A stretch of DNA of 64,000 nucleotides from NCBI GenBank assembly GCA_964466115.1, contig CAYXMH010000016.1:3990-67989 (forward strand), in the 5' to 3' direction. Below, in pieces: positions 61,585 to 64,000 of the stretch. The position numbers were made by a program, and so were the translations under genes. Every line of letters begins with the position of its first letter. Within the stretch, counting starts at the first letter, position 1. Below the pieces are notes generated by a model. The model saw only the letters and a list, made by a program, of their open reading frames with translations. It did no database searches and was not told where the DNA came from. This DNA is from Pseudolysobacter sp964466115. Lineage in GTDB: Bacteria > Pseudomonadota > Gammaproteobacteria > Xanthomonadales > Rhodanobacteraceae.

Positions 61585-64000
61585 TCAGAATAAGGACCAT
61601 GCCTGAGCCTCTAGTTCGCTGCCAAAGGTGACCAGCCCAACCCAAGCGGCTGTCGCAGCGGCCATAACTCCAGCACCTACTGTGCCGCTCTCTCCCGCAC
61701 CCGAGGCCCACAGCAAACCTGCTGCGATAAAAGACACCGCTGCGCCTACTGCGTAGGGCGAACCGTTGCCGATATACATCTCCGAGCCATCCAGCATTGG
61801 CACCCAGTTTCGTTCGAATTCCGCTGCACTTGAACCAGCACCAGCTATTGCGGTTTGTTCATCCCCTTGTCCACTCCCTCGACCACCACCGCACTCCTGA
61901 CTGTAAAGACCTTGCAATTGTGCAAGTTCTGCTTGCTTCTGTGCGATCCTTAAATAAGCCACCCGGGCTTGTCGGGCTAGGGTGGGCTCATCGGTTTGTG
62001 CTCCACTGCCGAATCCGGAATTGAATTCTCCCCTAGCGTTATAACCACCCTGAAAACTAGCATTACTCATGCGGCCAGGGTTACCATAATCCGGTACCAC
62101 TGTGGATGCTGACAATCCCCCGCGTGCAACGTCAGCTAGCGACGCTGTGCCTTGTATCATGCTCCAAATAAGACGCTTATTATAAGGTGAAAACCCCGTA
62201 AAACGCCTAACTCCCTCAAGCTCACGAAAAGCTGCTTTATCAGCGTCTATTTGTTGCTGGAGCTCTTCTATTCTACGAGCTAAATCCTCACATTCTGCCG
62301 ATGTATATGGCACCAACCCACTCGGATCTGTCGCATTGATCGGCGAGTTATTCACATACCGATAAAGATTCACCCCACCGAGTTCGCCAATCGGATCTTT
62401 CGATAACCACCGTCCGAGCTTCGCATCGTATTGCCGAAAGTGCGTGAGGTTGAGTCCAGATCGTTGATGCAACCAATAGTTGCCATACCCAAACGGCAGC
62501 GTGGTGGTGTTGGTATCGGCATCGATTAAGTTGCCGGTGCTGTCTCGCACCTGCCTGCTTTCGATCTGCCCCCAGGTATCGTAATCGACTCGTTCTAGGA
62601 TATGACCTTGCGTGTCGGTCTTCCCGATCACACTGCCCAAGTAATCTTTTAGAAGTAGGTATTTGGTTTGGCTTCCGTCCGGGTTGACTACCGTCTGGCC
62701 ATCGGCGTTGTAAAGCTCCTTGATCGTGTGGGTTTGCGTGTCGCGCTTTTGAATCAGCTGTCCGTTAAGCCACACATAGCTGTGATCGCTGAGGGTGTGG
62801 CCGAACCCATCGAGCTCCTCGATCCTTCGGATATTGCCAAGGCCATCGTAGCTAAACCGCGTCAGTCCCCCTTCATCGCTGCTGAGCTTGCTCGGTTGTT
62901 TGTTGTTGGTATACCCGTAATGGATCTCCGTTAGGTGCCCTTCGGCGTCTCGCACGTAGCTTTGGTTCCTGAGCGGGTTCACCTCAATATTCCCCGCCGC
63001 ATCGTGCGGCACGTCTTGGCGTGCCATTCCCAATTGTTCGATCGTGCTTAGTCTGTTCGACGCGCCGTGTTCGGCGCTCTGTAAGGTGCTTAAGATCGCG
63101 CCGGCCGATCCGTCCAAACCGGGGGTGTCTTCATTGAGCACTTGTTTGCGATTGCCTAAATCGTCGTAGACGTAACCCTCGCTCTTGCGATGCGTCATCC
63201 CGCGCCACAGACTCGCTCTGGTGACTTCCCCTTGGTCGTTGTACGCATACTCCCGTGCGCCGTCTTGGATTAAACCTTCCACCCGGTTGATCCGTCCTTG
63301 CCGATCGAAGCGGATTCGGGAGCTGATCTGTTCGCCCGCATAGGGCATCTGATAGGTTCGGCGGTTGATTCGGCGATCGTCTGTGCTTTCCGATCGTCCA
63401 ATCGCCTGAACGATGGGTAAGCTCGGATAGCGGCCCGGTTCCAGGTCATAGCCAATCGAGTTCAACTCCCCAAACTGGGTGAGGTTGTCCATTGCATCGT
63501 AGCTCGGGTACGCACTGAACTGCTCCGTCGTGTAGCGATTAATTCTTCCTTGATGACTGTCGTCAAACCCCAACGCCACCCGCGATTGCGCGGTGCTGGA
63601 TGCATCGTCTGTGACGTTCCAGCCGCTGTTGCGGTTCCTCTCATCAAAGGTAAAGTTCGTGATCGTGCGCGTCGCTCCCGAGGTTCCTCGGGGTAACGGT
63701 TCTTCGATCGTCCGCAGTTGATACGGCTGGATCGGGTCGTAGGTGTAGCGCGTCGTGCCCAAGGCATCGGTTCGGTCCCTCATCCGAAAATAGACGGAGT
63801 CAGGATGTAAGCTCAGTACCGGTATCGCCGTCTCCGATCCGATCCGTTTGGCCGTCAGCGCATTGGCCAGGTCGTAGTTGAGATACGTCGTCGTCCCCAA
63901 CGCATCGGTGGTCGCGTGGATGCGGCTGGTCGTTTGTTCGTAGGTGATCGATTGGCTGCTGCCGTCCATGTCGATGCGGGTTTTGACTCGTCCCGCAATG
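61585..64000 (-). CDS. RHS-repeat protein, 3' part, with variable C-terminal tip (cut by window edge)
   Basis: About 805 residues in the window; the reading frame stays open to the right edge, so the N-terminus is missing. Many YD-type repeats (e.g. LTRFSYDGLGNIRRIEELDG, DAEGHLTEIHYGY). The RHS core ends at the conserved FRQYDAKLGRWLSKDPIGEL and YRYVNNSPINATDPSG. After this the ~240-residue tip has a coiled-coil stretch (RRIEELQQQIDADKAAF), a Gly/Ala-rich part and two hydrophobic segments (VGAAVSFIAAGLLWAS; VMAAATAAWVGLVTFG) before the end. RHS proteins carry a toxin in this variable tip; the present one matches nothing I recognise. Confidence 0.85.
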   Translation of the reverse strand, partial: IAGRVKTRIDMDGSSQSITYEQTTSRIHATTDALGTTTYLNYDLANALTAKRIGSETAIPVLSLHPDSVYFRMRDRTDALGTTRYTYDPIQPYQLRTIEEPLPRGTSGATRTITNFTFDERNRNSGWNVTDDASSTAQSRVALGFDDSHQGRINRYTTEQFSAYPSYDAMDNLTQFGELNSIGYDLEPGRYPSLPIVQAIGRSESTDDRRINRRTYQMPYAGEQISSRIRFDRQGRINRVEGLIQDGAREYAYNDQGEVTRASLWRGMTHRKSEGYVYDDLGNRKQVLNEDTPGLDGSAGAILSTLQSAEHGASNRLSTIEQLGMARQDVPHDAAGNIEVNPLRNQSYVRDAEGHLTEIHYGYTNNKQPSKLSSDEGGLTRFSYDGLGNIRRIEELDGFGHTLSDHSYVWLNGQLIQKRDTQTHTIKELYNADGQTVVNPDGSQTKYLLLKDYLGSVIGKTDTQGHILERVDYDTWGQIESRQVRDSTGNLIDADTNTTTLPFGYGNYWLHQRSGLNLTHFRQYDAKLGRWLSKDPIGELGGVNLYRYVNNSPINATDPSGLVPYTSAECEDLARRIEELQQQIDADKAAFRELEGVRRFTGFSPYNKRLIWSMIQGTASLADVARGGLSASTVVPDYGNPGRMSNASFQGGYNARGEFNSGFGSGAQTDEPTLARQARVAYLRIAQKQAELAQLQGLYSQECGGGRGSGQGDEQTAIAGAGSSAAEFERNWVPMLDGSEMYIGNGSPYAVGAAVSFIAAGLLWASGAGESGTVGAGVMAAATAAWVGLVTFGSELEAQAWSLF

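Noticed and set aside
1..64000. tRNA genes, rRNA genes, CRISPR arrays, integrases or prophage
   Set aside because: No TTCGA-type T-arm with matching cloverleaf, no regularly spaced direct repeats and no phage or transposase gene was found on reading through.

Overview
The window reads as chromosomal DNA of a gammaproteobacterium. The evidence is gene order and content: a thrS-infC-rpmI-rplT-pheS-pheT-ihfA-merR block, a PilG/ChpA-type chemosensory operon, nudE next to cysQ, greB, a type II secretion cluster with gspN, and a CpxA/CpxR-like pair. The sequence is moderately GC-rich and densely coding, with many 1-20 bp overlaps. The genus cannot be named from sequence alone. No rRNA, tRNA, CRISPR array, prophage or intact insertion sequence was seen.

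Layout. 1-12.4 kb: pilG-pilH-pilI-pilJ-chpA-chpB-chpC, the chemosensory system that controls type IV pili; the CheR-type pilK is absent although the CheB-type chpB is present. 12.6-15.4 kb: a secreted gingipain-like (C25) cysteine peptidase. 15.4-19.1 kb, minus strand: a membrane glycosyltransferase, rsmE and bioA. 19.1-24.8 kb: type II secretion genes gspG to gspN, without gspC, D, E or F. 24.8-27.9 kb: four hydrolases of small phosphorylated metabolites (hisN-like, nudE, cysQ, mazG). 27.9-31.5 kb: small membrane or envelope genes, a beta-helix surface protein with an IPTL-type tail, and a PilZ protein. 31.8-35.2 kb: a MacA-like adaptor with separate MacB-type ATPase and permease. 35.2-39.4 kb: an ABM-domain protein, a Cpx-like two-component pair, an AIM24-family protein and a PAP2 phosphatase. 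39.5-49.2 kb: envelope carbohydrate genes (GH17-GT2 glucan synthase, YrbL-like kinase, ArnT-like transferase, glmS, UDP-sugar epimerase and dehydrogenase). 49.2-56.8 kb: the translation block ending in ihfA and a MerR regulator. 56.8-61.2 kb: greB, a LysM lytic transglycosylase, an unknown gene, psd and a SCO-like copper protein. 61.6 kb to the right edge: the 3' part of an RHS-repeat gene on the minus strand.

How the parts fit: the left half is dominated by surface machinery (pilus chemosensing, secretion, secreted peptidase), the middle by envelope transport, stress sensing and polysaccharide supply, and the right by translation. Intergenic gaps carry palindromic repeats: a GTAGGGTG-type family at three places, a CTTCGACAAGCTCA-type element and a CGTCATTCC-type hairpin.

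Most interesting signals: a structured leader before thrS with a strong terminator, a mutually exclusive antiterminator pairing and a hairpin whose loop centre reads TGT; a CpxP/Spy-like LTxxQ insertion in the MacA-like adaptor close to a Cpx-like sensor pair; a DnaA-box cluster between gspK and gspL; the pilK-less pil-chp operon with a greatly extended ChpB; and an RHS gene with a hydrophobic C-terminal tip and no visible immunity gene.
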